Origin: Afipia sp. OHSU_II-C1
GTDB taxonomy: Bacteria > Pseudomonadota > Alphaproteobacteria > Rhizobiales > Xanthobacteraceae
Direction of reading: 5' to 3'
Assembly: GCF_000497575.1 (NCBI RefSeq)
Contig: NZ_APJI01000019.1
Coordinates: forward strand, 1 to 64,000
Length of the DNA: 64,000 bases
Position numbers and translations under genes: made by a program. Of the stretch, positions 33,200-42,048 are shown one piece after another. Numbering within the stretch: position 1 is the stretch's first letter; each line of letters starts with the position of its first letter. The notes under the pieces are model-generated. The model searched no databases. It worked only from the letters and a program-made list of their open reading frames with translations, and was not told the DNA's origin.

Positions 33200-34459
33200 T
33201 CAAACGGCGTAGTCGGCGAGGCGCAGTCCGGTGAACTGCCAGCGATGATGCGGATAGAAGAAATTGCGATAGGTCACGCGGCTATGGTTGTCCGGCGTTG
33301 CCAGCGACGAGCCGCGCAGCACCAATTGGTTGACCATGAACTTGCCGTTGTATTCCCCGAGCGCGCCTTCGATGGCGCGATAGCCGGGATAAGGTGAGTA
33401 CGAACTGCGGGTCCACTGCCAGACGATGCCGAAGGCGTCGTTGAGATGGCCGGCGCGGGCGGCGACTTCCCACTCCATTTCCGTCGGCAGGTGCTTTCCG
33501 CTCCAGCGCGCGAAGGCGTCCGCTTCGTAGTAGCTGACATGGGAGACGGGCGCTGACGGATCGACCGGCTGCAAACCGCCGAGCGTCATGACTTTCCACT
33601 CATCGCCGATCTTGCGCCAATGGCCCGGAGCCTTCCACTCCTCTTCCGCTGCTTTCGCAAAGCCATCCATCAGCCAAAGCGTGGCGGTCTCATAGCCGCC
33701 GTCCTGCATGAAGGCGAGCCACTCGGCGTTGGTGACGAGATTGCGCGCCAGTTTCACCGGGCCGACCAGCGCGCGGTGAGCAGGCTTTTCGTTGTCGAAG
33801 TGAAATGAATCGTCCGTGTGGCCGATGGTGTGGATGCCTTCCATCAGCGTGACCCATGCGTCGCCCTTGCGGGTCGCGGCGGGAAATCGCCAGCCGGGCT
33901 GATAGGCGGGCGGGATCGGATTTTGCGCGAAGGCGTGCAGGATGTCGGTAAGCAGCAATTCCTGGTGCTGCTGCTCGTGGTTGAGGCCGACCTCAATGAG
34001 CGGCTCCAGTCTGGCCAGCGTGTCCGCGTCCGCCGAACTGAAAAATGCCGCGACCGCGGCATCGACATGTTTGCGATAGGCCGTCACCTCGTCCGCACCC
34101 GGGCGGGTGAGGTGGCCGCGCTGGGCCCGGGCGTGACGGGGGCCGGCGCTGACGTAGTAGGAGTTGAACAGGTAGGCGTAATCCGGGTGGTAAGGCTTGT
34201 AGCCGGGAGAATGCTCGCCCAGCAGGAATTGCTCCCAGAACCAGGTGACGTGGGCGCGATGCCATTTGGTGGGGCTGGCGTCCGGCATCGACTGGACCAA
34301 CTGGTCCTCGGGGGACAACGGGGCTGCCCGGCGCTCGGTCTCATCCCGGACCGTGCTGTAGGCCGTCAGCAGCCTTGTTGCCCGCTCGTCGCGGGATTCG
34401 GGTGGAAACGCGGAGGGACTGGTGACGCGGGCGTCGGACTGGGAGGCTGGTTTCGTCAC
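33200..34459 (-). CDS. egtB: Ergothioneine biosynthesis protein EgtB (sulfoxide synthase)
   Basis: A 419-residue iron-dependent enzyme that joins a thiol donor to hercynine. The N-terminal DinB-like domain carries the iron ligands HEQQH at residues 161-165 and the earlier WHRAHVTWFWE. The C-terminal FGE-sulfatase-type domain includes LPTEMEWEVAARAG. I chose the GTG at 34459 (MTKPASQSD) because GGAG lies seven bases upstream; the frame opens at 34645. With egtD it forms a two-gene operon; egtA, egtC and egtE are not in the window. Confidence 0.94.
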   Translation of the reverse strand: MTKPASQSDARVTSPSAFPPESRDERATRLLTAYSTVRDETERRAAPLSPEDQLVQSMPDASPTKWHRAHVTWFWEQFLLGEHSPGYKPYHPDYAYLFNSYYVSAGPRHARAQRGHLTRPGADEVTAYRKHVDAAVAAFFSSADADTLARLEPLIEVGLNHEQQHQELLLTDILHAFAQNPIPPAYQPGWRFPAATRKGDAWVTLMEGIHTIGHTDDSFHFDNEKPAHRALVGPVKLARNLVTNAEWLAFMQDGGYETATLWLMDGFAKAAEEEWKAPGHWRKIGDEWKVMTLGGLQPVDPSAPVSHVSYYEADAFARWSGKHLPTEMEWEVAARAGHLNDAFGIVWQWTRSSYSPYPGYRAIEGALGEYNGKFMVNQLVLRGSSLATPDNHSRVTYRNFFYPHHRWQFTGLRLADYAV

Positions 34460-34767
34460 AAGAATCTCCGGTTGAGGGGAGAACGATGCTTCTCGGGATC
34501 GGTTCCGCAGTAGGGATGCTCTAGATAGGGCGGCCTTCCGGAGAAAAAAGGCACCGCGGGCCATGAAATCCATACGTTGCGGAGGCGATGATTGTTTCAT
34601 GGGTATGGCATGGCAGACCCGCGCGCCCGTTCGGGAGCGTCGCATGGCTCCTTTTCAGCGATTTGATTGGGATGCGGAGCCGTTCCGGGCTACATATATG
34701 GCCAGAACGGCTGGCCGATGGGAGATTCCCGGCCGGCCGCAGGCCCCGGGTTTGCAAGGACGCGAAT
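34460..34767. other. Divergent region between egtB and grxD
   Basis: About 308 bp that must hold the leftward egtB-egtD promoter and the rightward grxD promoter. No reading frame here has both a start and a credible ribosome-binding site. I see no clear operator. Confidence 0.45.
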
Positions 34768-35103
34768 ATGAGCATCGACCAATTTATCGACAACGAAGTG
34801 AAGTCCAACGACGTCGTGCTGTTCATGAAGGGCACGCCGCAGTTTCCGCAGTGCGGATTCTCGGGCCAGGTGGTCCAGATCCTCGATCACGTCGGTGTCG
34901 CCTACAAGGGCCTGAACGTTCTTGAATCGGGCGAACTGCGCGACGGCATCAAGATCTATTCGAACTGGCCGACCATACCGCAGCTCTACGTCAAGGGTGA
35001 GTTCGTCGGCGGTTGCGACATCATCCGTGAGATGTTCCAGGCCGGCGAATTGCAGCAGTTGCTCGCCGACAAGGGCATCGCGGTTCAGCAGCCCGTTGGC
35101 TGA
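34768..35103 (+). CDS. grxD: Monothiol glutaredoxin, Grx4/GrxD type
   Basis: A 111-residue CGFS-type glutaredoxin with the active-site motif at residues 29-32 (PQCGFS). It also has the [19 protein letters not shown] glutathione-binding segment. It carries 2Fe-2S clusters, alone or with BolA, for delivery to apoproteins. The start at 34768 has an AAGGA site; the frame opens at 34588. It is followed by a clear terminator. Confidence 0.95.
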   Translation: MSIDQFIDNEVKSNDVVLFMKGTPQFPQCGFSGQVVQILDHVGVAYKGLNVLESGELRDGIKIYSNWPTIPQLYVKGEFVGGCDIIREMFQAGELQQLLADKGIAVQQPVG

Positions 35104-35114
35104 TCTTTTTGAAG

Positions 35115-35138
35115 GCGAGACGGCTCAAGCCGTCTCGC
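35115..35138 (+). terminator. Terminator after grxD
   Basis: A perfect 10-bp stem (GCGAGACGGC at 35115-35124 with 35129-35138) closed by a TCAA tetraloop and followed by TTG. The U-tract is short, so efficiency is uncertain. Confidence 0.7.
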
Positions 35139-35167
35139 TTGTGCGGCCACCTTTTTCACAGATACAG

Positions 35168-35206
35168 TCCTTCCATCCCGGACACGCCGGGATGGAAGGA
35201 TTTTTT
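35168..35206 (+). terminator. Strong hairpin with T6 that contains the next gene's ribosome-binding site
   Basis: A perfect 14-bp stem (35168-35181 with 35187-35200), 5-nt loop, then six T residues at 35201-35206. The ATG of the next gene follows directly at 35207. The AAGGA ribosome-binding site at 35196-35200 is part of the 3' arm, six bases before that ATG. The structure can terminate transcription and also hide the ribosome-binding site. Confidence 0.8.
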
Positions 35207-36526
35207 ATGCCCCTTTCCGCAACTCGTCAGCTGATTGAGGCAACGCCCATTCTGCGCCATGCCCGCAGCATTCTGCCTGTCGCGTTTTTTCTCATCACCG
35301 CTGTTCAAGCGTCGGCCGACAGCGCGATGCGGACTTATCCGCCGAACGCCGTTCTTTCTCCGCAGCGCCTTGAGCGCATCACCGAGTTTTTCAATGCCGA
35401 AGTCACGAACGGCAAGATTTCCGGCGCGATCGTTCTGATTCAGCGCCGCGGCAAGCAGGCCTATTTCAAGTCCTTCGGCAAGATCGATGTGACGACCGGC
35501 GAGCCAATGACACCGGACGCGATCTTCAGGATCTTCTCTATGACCAAGACGGTGACCAGTATCGCGGCGATGTTGCTGGTCGACGACGGCAAGCTGAAGC
35601 TCGACGATCCGGTGTCCAAGTACATTCCCTCATTCGCCAATACGCAGGTCGGCGTCGAGACCAAGGGCGAGAATGGCGACCCCATCCTCAAGCTGGTGCC
35701 ATTGGAACGTCCGATCACCATTGAAGATCTGATGCGGCAATCCGCAGGCATTCCCTATGGCTTCTATGGCAACAGCCTGGTGCGTACGGCCTATAAGAAT
35801 GCCGACATTTACGCCGATGGAACGGACAATGCCGCGGTGGCCGAAAAGATCGCGCGCCTGCCATTGGCCGAGCAGCCGGGGACGTTGTGGGACTACGGCC
35901 ATTCGATGGATGTGCTCGCCCGCGTGATCGAAGTGATATCTGGGAAATCTCTCTACGCCTTCGAGAAGGAGCGGCTGTTCGATCCGCTCGGCATGAAGGA
36001 CACCTCGTACTATGTGGCTGACCCGTCGCAGTATCGCCGGATTGCGGAGCCGCTGCCGAGTGACAGCAATTTCAGGACCGGTAATTCCCGCGATCCCCGT
36101 AAACCCTATAAATGGGAGCCGGGGACCAGCGGATTGCTGACGACCATCGGAGATTTCAGCCGGCTCTCGCAGATGCTGCTCAATGGCGGTGAACTCGACG
36201 GTAAACGTTATCTGAAGCCCGAAACCTTCGCGACCATGACTGCGAACCACATCGCGCCTGCAACAGGCGTGAAGCGTGGATCGTACTACTTCCCCGGCGA
36301 CGGCTTCGGATACGGTTTGGGCTTTGGCGTTCGCACCGAACCTGGGAATGCTACGCCTCCACCGCCGGGATCGCTCGGCGAAATCAAATGGGACGGTGCC
36401 GGCGGCACCTATTTCTGGATCGACCGCGCACAGGATATGTTTGCGATCCTGATGATGCAGTCGCCGTCAGAACGCGGCCGCATTCAGCCTGCGCTCAAAG
36501 CCATGGTTTATGACGCTTTAGAGTGA
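35207..36526 (+). CDS. Secreted serine hydrolase, beta-lactamase/EstB fold (copy 1)
   Basis: A 439-residue class C beta-lactamase-fold hydrolase. A hydrophobic segment (ILPVAFFLITAVQASA, near residues 24-39) indicates export. The catalytic S-x-x-K is SMTK in IFSMTKTVTSIAAMLL, and the tyrosine motif is YGH in DYGHSMDVLARVIE. Such enzymes act as esterases or peptidases; the substrate is unknown. The start at 35207 has its ribosome-binding site inside the hairpin at 35168-35200. It is a tandem paralogue of the next gene. Confidence 0.84.
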   Translation: MPLSATRQLIEATPILRHARSILPVAFFLITAVQASADSAMRTYPPNAVLSPQRLERITEFFNAEVTNGKISGAIVLIQRRGKQAYFKSFGKIDVTTGEPMTPDAIFRIFSMTKTVTSIAAMLLVDDGKLKLDDPVSKYIPSFANTQVGVETKGENGDPILKLVPLERPITIEDLMRQSAGIPYGFYGNSLVRTAYKNADIYADGTDNAAVAEKIARLPLAEQPGTLWDYGHSMDVLARVIEVISGKSLYAFEKERLFDPLGMKDTSYYVADPSQYRRIAEPLPSDSNFRTGNSRDPRKPYKWEPGTSGLLTTIGDFSRLSQMLLNGGELDGKRYLKPETFATMTANHIAPATGVKRGSYYFPGDGFGYGLGFGVRTEPGNATPPPPGSLGEIKWDGAGGTYFWIDRAQDMFAILMMQSPSERGRIQPALKAMVYDALE

Positions 36527-36598
36527 CGGGCGCGCTTTGCACGATAGCCGCTGACCGCTAAAGTCCGGGCTCATTGACCGGATTGGCGGAGATAGGTT

Positions 36599-37888
36599 TT
36601 GTTTCATTCAAATATCGTCCGGCGCATGGGCGCTGCCTTGCTTGTCGCATCGATCTCCGCCGCGGTCATATTTCAGTCATCTCCGGTTTTCGCGGAAAGT
36701 CTTGCGCAGACCAATCCGGAAAAGGCCGGCTTCTTCCCGCAACGGCTGGCGCGCATCACCGCGTATTTCAACAACGAAGTCGCGACGGGGAAAATCCCCG
36801 GCGCGATGGTGCTGATCCAGCGCCGCGGCCATCCAGCATATTATAAGGCGTTCGGCGTTCGCAGTCCTGCGACCAAGGCGCCGATGACAGCGGATACCAT
36901 CTTCACGCTGTTTTCCATGTCCAAGCCGATCACCTCGGTGGCGGCGCTGATGCTGGTGGAACAGGGCAAGCTCGCGCTCGACGACGAGGTGGGGCAGTAC
37001 ATCAAGGGCTTCTACACCATCAAGGTTGGCGCGGAGAAACCAGGCCCTGACGGCAAGCCGGAACTCGATCTCGTTGCGCCGCGCCGCCCGATCCAGATTC
37101 ACGATCTGCTGCGCCAGTCAGCGGGCATTCCGTATGCATCGCTGGCCTATGGCGTTGTGAAGAAGCCTTATGAAGACGCCGACTTGATGTCCGGCAAGTT
37201 TACCAATGCGGAAGTGGCGGACAAGATCGCCGCGTTGCCGCTGATCAGCCAGCCTGGCGAGTACTGGACCTATGGTCACGCCACCGACGTGCTGGGGCGG
37301 GTGATTGAAGTGGTGTCTGGTAAATCGCTTTACGAATTCGAGAAGGAGAACCTGCTCGGCCCGCTCGGCATGACCAATACGAGCTTCTTTGTCACCGATC
37401 CGGCAAAGCAGGCGCTGCTCGCCGATTCATTTCCGACCAAATACGACAAGCTTGATCGCGATCCGCGGGTGGTCACCAAGTGGGAATCCGGTGGCGGCGG
37501 CATGGTGTCGTCCATGGCGGACTACGCACGCTTTGTGCAGATGCTGCTCAACGGCGGTGAGTTCAACGGCACGCGTATTCTGGCGCGCAAGACCGTAGAC
37601 CTGATGACGTCGAACCATATCGGCGAGGGAACGGGCATCAAGCCGTGGGTCTATTATTTCCCCGGCGCCGGATTTGGCTTTGGCCTCGGCGTTGCTGTAC
37701 GGACAGACGCCGGCGTCAGTCACTGGCCCGGATCTGTCGGTGAGTACGAATGGAGCGGGGGGAGCGGCACCTACTTCCTGGCCGATCCGAAGGAAGACAT
37801 GCTCGCGATCCTGATGATCCAGTCGCCCTCGCAGCGCGGACGCATCCAGTCAGCGTTCAGAAGCCTTGTTTACGGTGCGATGAAGTAA
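36599..37888 (+). CDS. Secreted serine hydrolase, beta-lactamase/EstB fold (copy 2)
   Basis: A 429-residue paralogue of the preceding gene. The signal peptide is MGAALLVASISAAVIF up to VFAES. The S-x-x-K motif is SMSK in TLFSMSKPITSVAALML, and the tyrosine motif is YGH in WTYGHATDVLGRVIE. Both copies share the R-L-x-R-I-T-x-[FY]-F-N start and the C-terminal [ML]-A-I-L-M-x-Q-S-P-S ending. The start is a TTG at 36599 preceded by GGAGATAGG; an ATG at 36626 is possible. Its stop codon abuts that of the autotransporter gene. Confidence 0.85.
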   Translation: MFHSNIVRRMGAALLVASISAAVIFQSSPVFAESLAQTNPEKAGFFPQRLARITAYFNNEVATGKIPGAMVLIQRRGHPAYYKAFGVRSPATKAPMTADTIFTLFSMSKPITSVAALMLVEQGKLALDDEVGQYIKGFYTIKVGAEKPGPDGKPELDLVAPRRPIQIHDLLRQSAGIPYASLAYGVVKKPYEDADLMSGKFTNAEVADKIAALPLISQPGEYWTYGHATDVLGRVIEVVSGKSLYEFEKENLLGPLGMTNTSFFVTDPAKQALLADSFPTKYDKLDRDPRVVTKWESGGGGMVSSMADYARFVQMLLNGGEFNGTRILARKTVDLMTSNHIGEGTGIKPWVYYFPGAGFGFGLGVAVRTDAGVSHWPGSVGEYEWSGGSGTYFLADPKEDMLAILMIQSPSQRGRIQSAFRSLVYGAMK

Positions 37889-40800
37889 TCAGAACTTCAT
37901 CGCAAGGTTGGCCCTGACGGAATGAGCGCTGGCATCCGCGGCGAGACGCCCGGTGTACAGAACTCCCAGAACCGTATTCCGGTGAACAAGCGCATCCAGC
38001 CCGGCTTCGACCAGCAGCGTATCGGTTGCGATCGGAACGCCCGCGATGGCGAATGGCGATGGGCTTGCCGCAAATGCCATCAGCGAGACGGGCGTTGTGC
38101 CGTCATACGCATGCTGCCATCCGAGCGAGCCGCGCGCCGTTATGGCCCATGGGCCGATCGCCGGGATTGGAGCCTGGGCCCGAAGTCCGAGGGTCGAGTA
38201 GGTCGCGGATGTCGTCGTCTGTGCCACGGTGAGCGCAGCAGGGCCGCCGGTCTCCGTGAAGCCGTTGCTTCGGACCGACACGTAAGCGAGGTTTGCGAAG
38301 GCCTCGGCGTTCACCCAGCTCCTGACGACGCCGTAAGCGGCTTCGCCGAACACCTGCGACGTATTCGCGCCATAGCTTGCGGTGGCAGCATCGGCGAAAC
38401 CCGGGAATGCGATGGTGCGGCTGGTCGAGACGTCGTGGTGGGCGTAGGCGGCGCCCGTGCGAACCGCGATGTCGCCGATCCGTCCGCCGCCATAGGCCGC
38501 GAGATGGAAAGTGTCGATGGTGGCCGAGGACGTGCGCGCATCGACGCGGGCGTCGGTCCTTCCGGCACCGGTGGCGACACCGAGCCACCAGTTGTTGTTG
38601 AGCGTCACATCAACGCCGCCGATGGCGCCGCCATTGCTGGCGCGCAGCGTGGCGGCATTGCCGTCGCTGTTGAGGCGCGTCCAGTTGCCGTAGCCCTGCA
38701 CCCAAGCGGTATAGATCGGAGCAGTGACGGGCGGCTGTACCTTGATTGGCCACGCGGGACCACCTTTGACCTTGCGGCCCTTCTTTGCGTAGGCGAGTGC
38801 GGATTCGTCTTCATCCGCAAATCCGGTAACCGGCGTGGCGGTCCACCCCTGCGCGGTGTTCAGCCTCTGCCGTCCGAGAATGGCATCGCGGATCAGGGAG
38901 CTTTCGTCCAGCATCAGCGAATGCAGGCTTGGATGAATTTCGCCCGACATGCTGTCGAACGCAGCGCGCGCCTCGTCCGGCGTCAGCATCAGCGCCGCGC
39001 TGACGATCGGGTTGGTCATGCCGAGCGCGGCGAGGCCGCCGCCGGCCGATTTCTGGTTTGGCGTAATGCCGACGCTGGCGAAGTCGATGCTGTTACGGAC
39101 CAGCGTCAGATACACGTTGTTGGGATCGTAGGTCAGCGAGGGGTCGAGGAAGGCGAAGTTCGACGTGACGCCGGAGAAGGTGCCTGTGCGCGCGCCTGAG
39201 GATGTCAGGATCGTATAAACAGTTGTGGGATTGTACGCGCCCATCGCGGCGATCACGCGGACTGTGCCGCCATTGATAGTCGCCGTGCCCGTCACGTTGA
39301 TCAGGTCGGACTGTCCCGCAGCGTTGACCTCGACGTTGTAAAACGATCCTGCGTTCTGCACGTACGGACCATTGACGTTCAGCGTGCCGATCGAGTTGCC
39401 GGGCGCGATGGTGCCGTTCACGGTGGTCTGTCCGACCGTGCCGGTTCCACCCAGAACACCATTGGTGTTCACGGTCGTGGCGCTGTTCGACATGTTGCCG
39501 TTGACCGCGAGGAGGCCGTTATTGACCGTGGTCGTGCCGGTGTAGGTCGAACTGTTGCCGCTCATGGTGAGCGAACCCGTGCCTTGCTTGATGAAGCTGC
39601 CGCTGCCTGTGAGATTGCCCTGGAATGTGCGGTCAAGATTGTTGCCGACCGTCAGCGAGCCGGTTCCGATTGCCGCCGTACCGGGGCCGCCGAATGCGCC
39701 GACCGTCTGGCTGAATCCTGCAAGGTCGAAGGTCGCGCCGCTGAAGATGAAAAGGCCTCCTGTGGCGGCGAGGCGGTCATTGGCGCCGAGGCGCAGCGTG
39801 CCCTGGGAGACGGAGGTGCCGCCGGTGTAGGTGTTCGCGGCTGTGAGCGTGACGGTTCCCGTGCCCATCTTGTCGACGCTGCCGGTACCGGAAATCAGGT
39901 TGCTGAATGTAAACGAGTTGGAGCGATTGAAGGACAGGATCGAGTTATTGACGATGTTGCCCGTGATCGAACCTGTCGTACCGCCTGCGCCGATCTGCAG
40001 CGTACCGGACGAGATCGTGGTGCCTCCGGTAAATGTGTTCGCGCCTGTCAGGCTGAGTGTATTGCCTCCTGCCTTTTCAAACGTACCGTTGCCGGAAATC
40101 GCGCCAGCATAGGTCGCGGACGACGAGAGGTTGACGATCATCGCGCCGTTGTTCGTCACGTTGCCGGCGATGAGGCCTGTCGTGCCGCCATTTCCGAATT
40201 GCGCGGTTGCGCCGGCCGAAATGTTGGTCGCGCCCGTGTAGGTGTTGTTGCCGGACAGGATCGTCGTGCCGGCGAGAAAATTCACGGTGCCGGGGCCGGT
40301 CCCCTGGATGCTTGGCGCGAACACGTAGTTGTTCGATGTGTGATTGAAATTGATCGTGCCGGTGGCGCCGGTAGAGAAGACAACGCTTGTCGCGTTGAGC
40401 GTGCCTGCGGCGGCAGCGGGATTGACTGCAGCAGCGCCGATGTTGAGCGTTGCCTGACTTCCCGCGGCGCCTCCGATACGGACAAGGCCTCCGGTTGCGT
40501 TAACGTTCACCGTGCCGCCGTCGGCGATGGTCAGCGTGCCCTTGCTGGTGGAGGAGCTTCCGATCGCGAGGCCTTGCGGTTGACTGCCGGGAACATTTGG
40601 CATGTCCGAGATCGTCCAGACCGATCCCGCTCCCGTGACAAGAGCGTTGCCGGTGCCGCTGGCTCCGAGAATGGTATAGCCGGTATTGAGCGCACCGCCG
40701 TTGCTGACCGTGATGTTGGCGGTCGTGCCTGTATTGTATCCGGCCCACACATCATAAGGTGTGGTGAACGATGAATTCGCGCCGGTGACGGTGAGCGATC

Positions 40801-41965
40801 CGGTCGATCCGGTCGAGATGCCCATGCGCAGCTGCATGAACTGACCGTTGGTTGTTGCTGCACCGTCCCTGATCGTGACTTTGCCGCCGTTTGATACGGT
40901 GAACGTAGCTGTGCCGTTGACCTTGCTGCCGATGCCGACCACGCCCTGCGACGAGCCAGCGGAGTTGCCGACAATGTCCCATTGCGAGCCAGCGCCGGTC
41001 ACGGTGGCGCTGCCGCCCAGAGAAACGGCGGGAACGACTGCGTTGCTGCTGGTCGTCGTGGTTTTCGCGCCGCTGGAAATCGTCAGAGCGCCCGTGCCAG
41101 TCGTGCCAATGATCATCGTGCCCGTGGCCCAGGTCGTCCCGGCTCCTGCGATATTTGCGGCGCCGTTGCCGATAGCGTTGGTTCCAATCGAGACGGAGCC
41201 GCTGGCCGCAGTCGATCCGCCATTCAGGTTGAATGTGCCGACGCCTCTTTCACCGATGGTCATCGCGCCGGTGCTGGCGGACGATCCGCTTGTGACGGTG
41301 AGCGTACCGTTGGCGGTTGACGAGAAGTAACCCAGGATCGTCTGGGCGGTGGTGAGTGAGGCTCCGTTCTGAATGGTCACCTGACCGAGGGTGTTTACGT
41401 CAGCCGCGACATAGAGTTGCCCCGGCTTGAACTGGGTGCCGGCGCCGGAGACAGTAATCGTACCGGAAGAATTCGCGCTGTCGGCCAACGAACCGAGGCC
41501 GGTTGCGGAGACGATACTGCCGCCGGAAATGTTGAGCGTGCCGGAGCCCAGCAGGCCCACATAGATCGTGCCGGTGGTGGCGAGGCCGCCGCTGGTGACG
41601 TTGAGCGTGCCGCTCTGGCCCGCAGTGCTGCCAAGCGTGACCGTGCCGGATACTGCTCCCGGCGCATTGATGGTTGCGGGATTTGGAGTCGCCGCATTGT
41701 TGATGTTGACGGCCGTACCGGCGCCAGGAATCGCCGCAGGATTCCAGTTTCCGGCGTTGAACCAGTCCGCAGAGACTGTGCCTAGCCAGTCAGCGGCCTG
41801 AACCGGGGTAATGCCCCAAATGGCCGTCGAGGCCAGAAGAAAATAACCAAACCGCCGCGCTGGCGCGGTTCGTCCGGCGCCACGCGCTACCCCAAATGAC
41901 TTTGCCACCCGCCGCCCCGCTTCCCCAGAACAACGGCCAGACGGTGCCAAAGTCGGATATGTCAT
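37889..41965 (-). CDS. Autotransporter (type Va) with beta-strand-repeat passenger
   Basis: A 1358-residue protein. After a long N-region comes a signal segment (FGYFLLASTAIWGITPVQA, near residues 39-57). The passenger, about residues 58-1000, is a Gly/Thr/Asn-rich beta-helix with repeated TYTGGT-S-x-GTLxxG units of the autotransporter-associated repeat type. The C-terminal 270 residues form a beta-barrel ending in Phe (NLAMKF). It should display the passenger on the cell surface. No protease motif is obvious, so adhesion is more likely. The ATG at 41965 lacks a ribosome-binding site; a GTG at 41908 is an alternative. Confidence 0.88.
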   Translation of the reverse strand: MTYPTLAPSGRCSGEAGRRVAKSFGVARGAGRTAPARRFGYFLLASTAIWGITPVQAADWLGTVSADWFNAGNWNPAAIPGAGTAVNINNAATPNPATINAPGAVSGTVTLGSTAGQSGTLNVTSGGLATTGTIYVGLLGSGTLNISGGSIVSATGLGSLADSANSSGTITVSGAGTQFKPGQLYVAADVNTLGQVTIQNGASLTTAQTILGYFSSTANGTLTVTSGSSASTGAMTIGERGVGTFNLNGGSTAASGSVSIGTNAIGNGAANIAGAGTTWATGTMIIGTTGTGALTISSGAKTTTTSSNAVVPAVSLGGSATVTGAGSQWDIVGNSAGSSQGVVGIGSKVNGTATFTVSNGGKVTIRDGAATTNGQFMQLRMGISTGSTGSLTVTGANSSFTTPYDVWAGYNTGTTANITVSNGGALNTGYTILGASGTGNALVTGAGSVWTISDMPNVPGSQPQGLAIGSSSTSKGTLTIADGGTVNVNATGGLVRIGGAAGSQATLNIGAAAVNPAAAAGTLNATSVVFSTGATGTINFNHTSNNYVFAPSIQGTGPGTVNFLAGTTILSGNNTYTGATNISAGATAQFGNGGTTGLIAGNVTNNGAMIVNLSSSATYAGAISGNGTFEKAGGNTLSLTGANTFTGGTTISSGTLQIGAGGTTGSITGNIVNNSILSFNRSNSFTFSNLISGTGSVDKMGTGTVTLTAANTYTGGTSVSQGTLRLGANDRLAATGGLFIFSGATFDLAGFSQTVGAFGGPGTAAIGTGSLTVGNNLDRTFQGNLTGSGSFIKQGTGSLTMSGNSSTYTGTTTVNNGLLAVNGNMSNSATTVNTNGVLGGTGTVGQTTVNGTIAPGNSIGTLNVNGPYVQNAGSFYNVEVNAAGQSDLINVTGTATINGGTVRVIAAMGAYNPTTVYTILTSSGARTGTFSGVTSNFAFLDPSLTYDPNNVYLTLVRNSIDFASVGITPNQKSAGGGLAALGMTNPIVSAALMLTPDEARAAFDSMSGEIHPSLHSLMLDESSLIRDAILGRQRLNTAQGWTATPVTGFADEDESALAYAKKGRKVKGGPAWPIKVQPPVTAPIYTAWVQGYGNWTRLNSDGNAATLRASNGGAIGGVDVTLNNNWWLGVATGAGRTDARVDARTSSATIDTFHLAAYGGGRIGDIAVRTGAAYAHHDVSTSRTIAFPGFADAATASYGANTSQVFGEAAYGVVRSWVNAEAFANLAYVSVRSNGFTETGGPAALTVAQTTTSATYSTLGLRAQAPIPAIGPWAITARGSLGWQHAYDGTTPVSLMAFAASPSPFAIAGVPIATDTLLVEAGLDALVHRNTVLGVLYTGRLAADASAHSVRANLAMKF

Positions 41966-41968
41966 GCA

Positions 41969-41984
41969 CTATTCAAATGAATAG
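41969..41984. promoter_or_regulatory. Palindrome in the autotransporter/LuxR divergent promoter
   Basis: CTATTCA-AA-TGAATAG is a perfect inverted repeat with 7-bp arms and a 2-bp spacer. It sits immediately upstream of the autotransporter start and 64 bp before the LuxR-type gene. It is a plausible binding site for that regulator, or overlaps the -10 region. Confidence 0.55.
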
Positions 41985-42048
41985 GGTTGGCTCTAGATTG
42001 TTATGTCATTTTAGCTTTCCACAGCGAGCGTGGCGGGGCGGGGTGGTC

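Noticed and set aside
37922-40774. Long frames antisense to the autotransporter gene
   Set aside because: Low-complexity Arg/Gly/Ala composition caused by the repeat structure of the sense gene.
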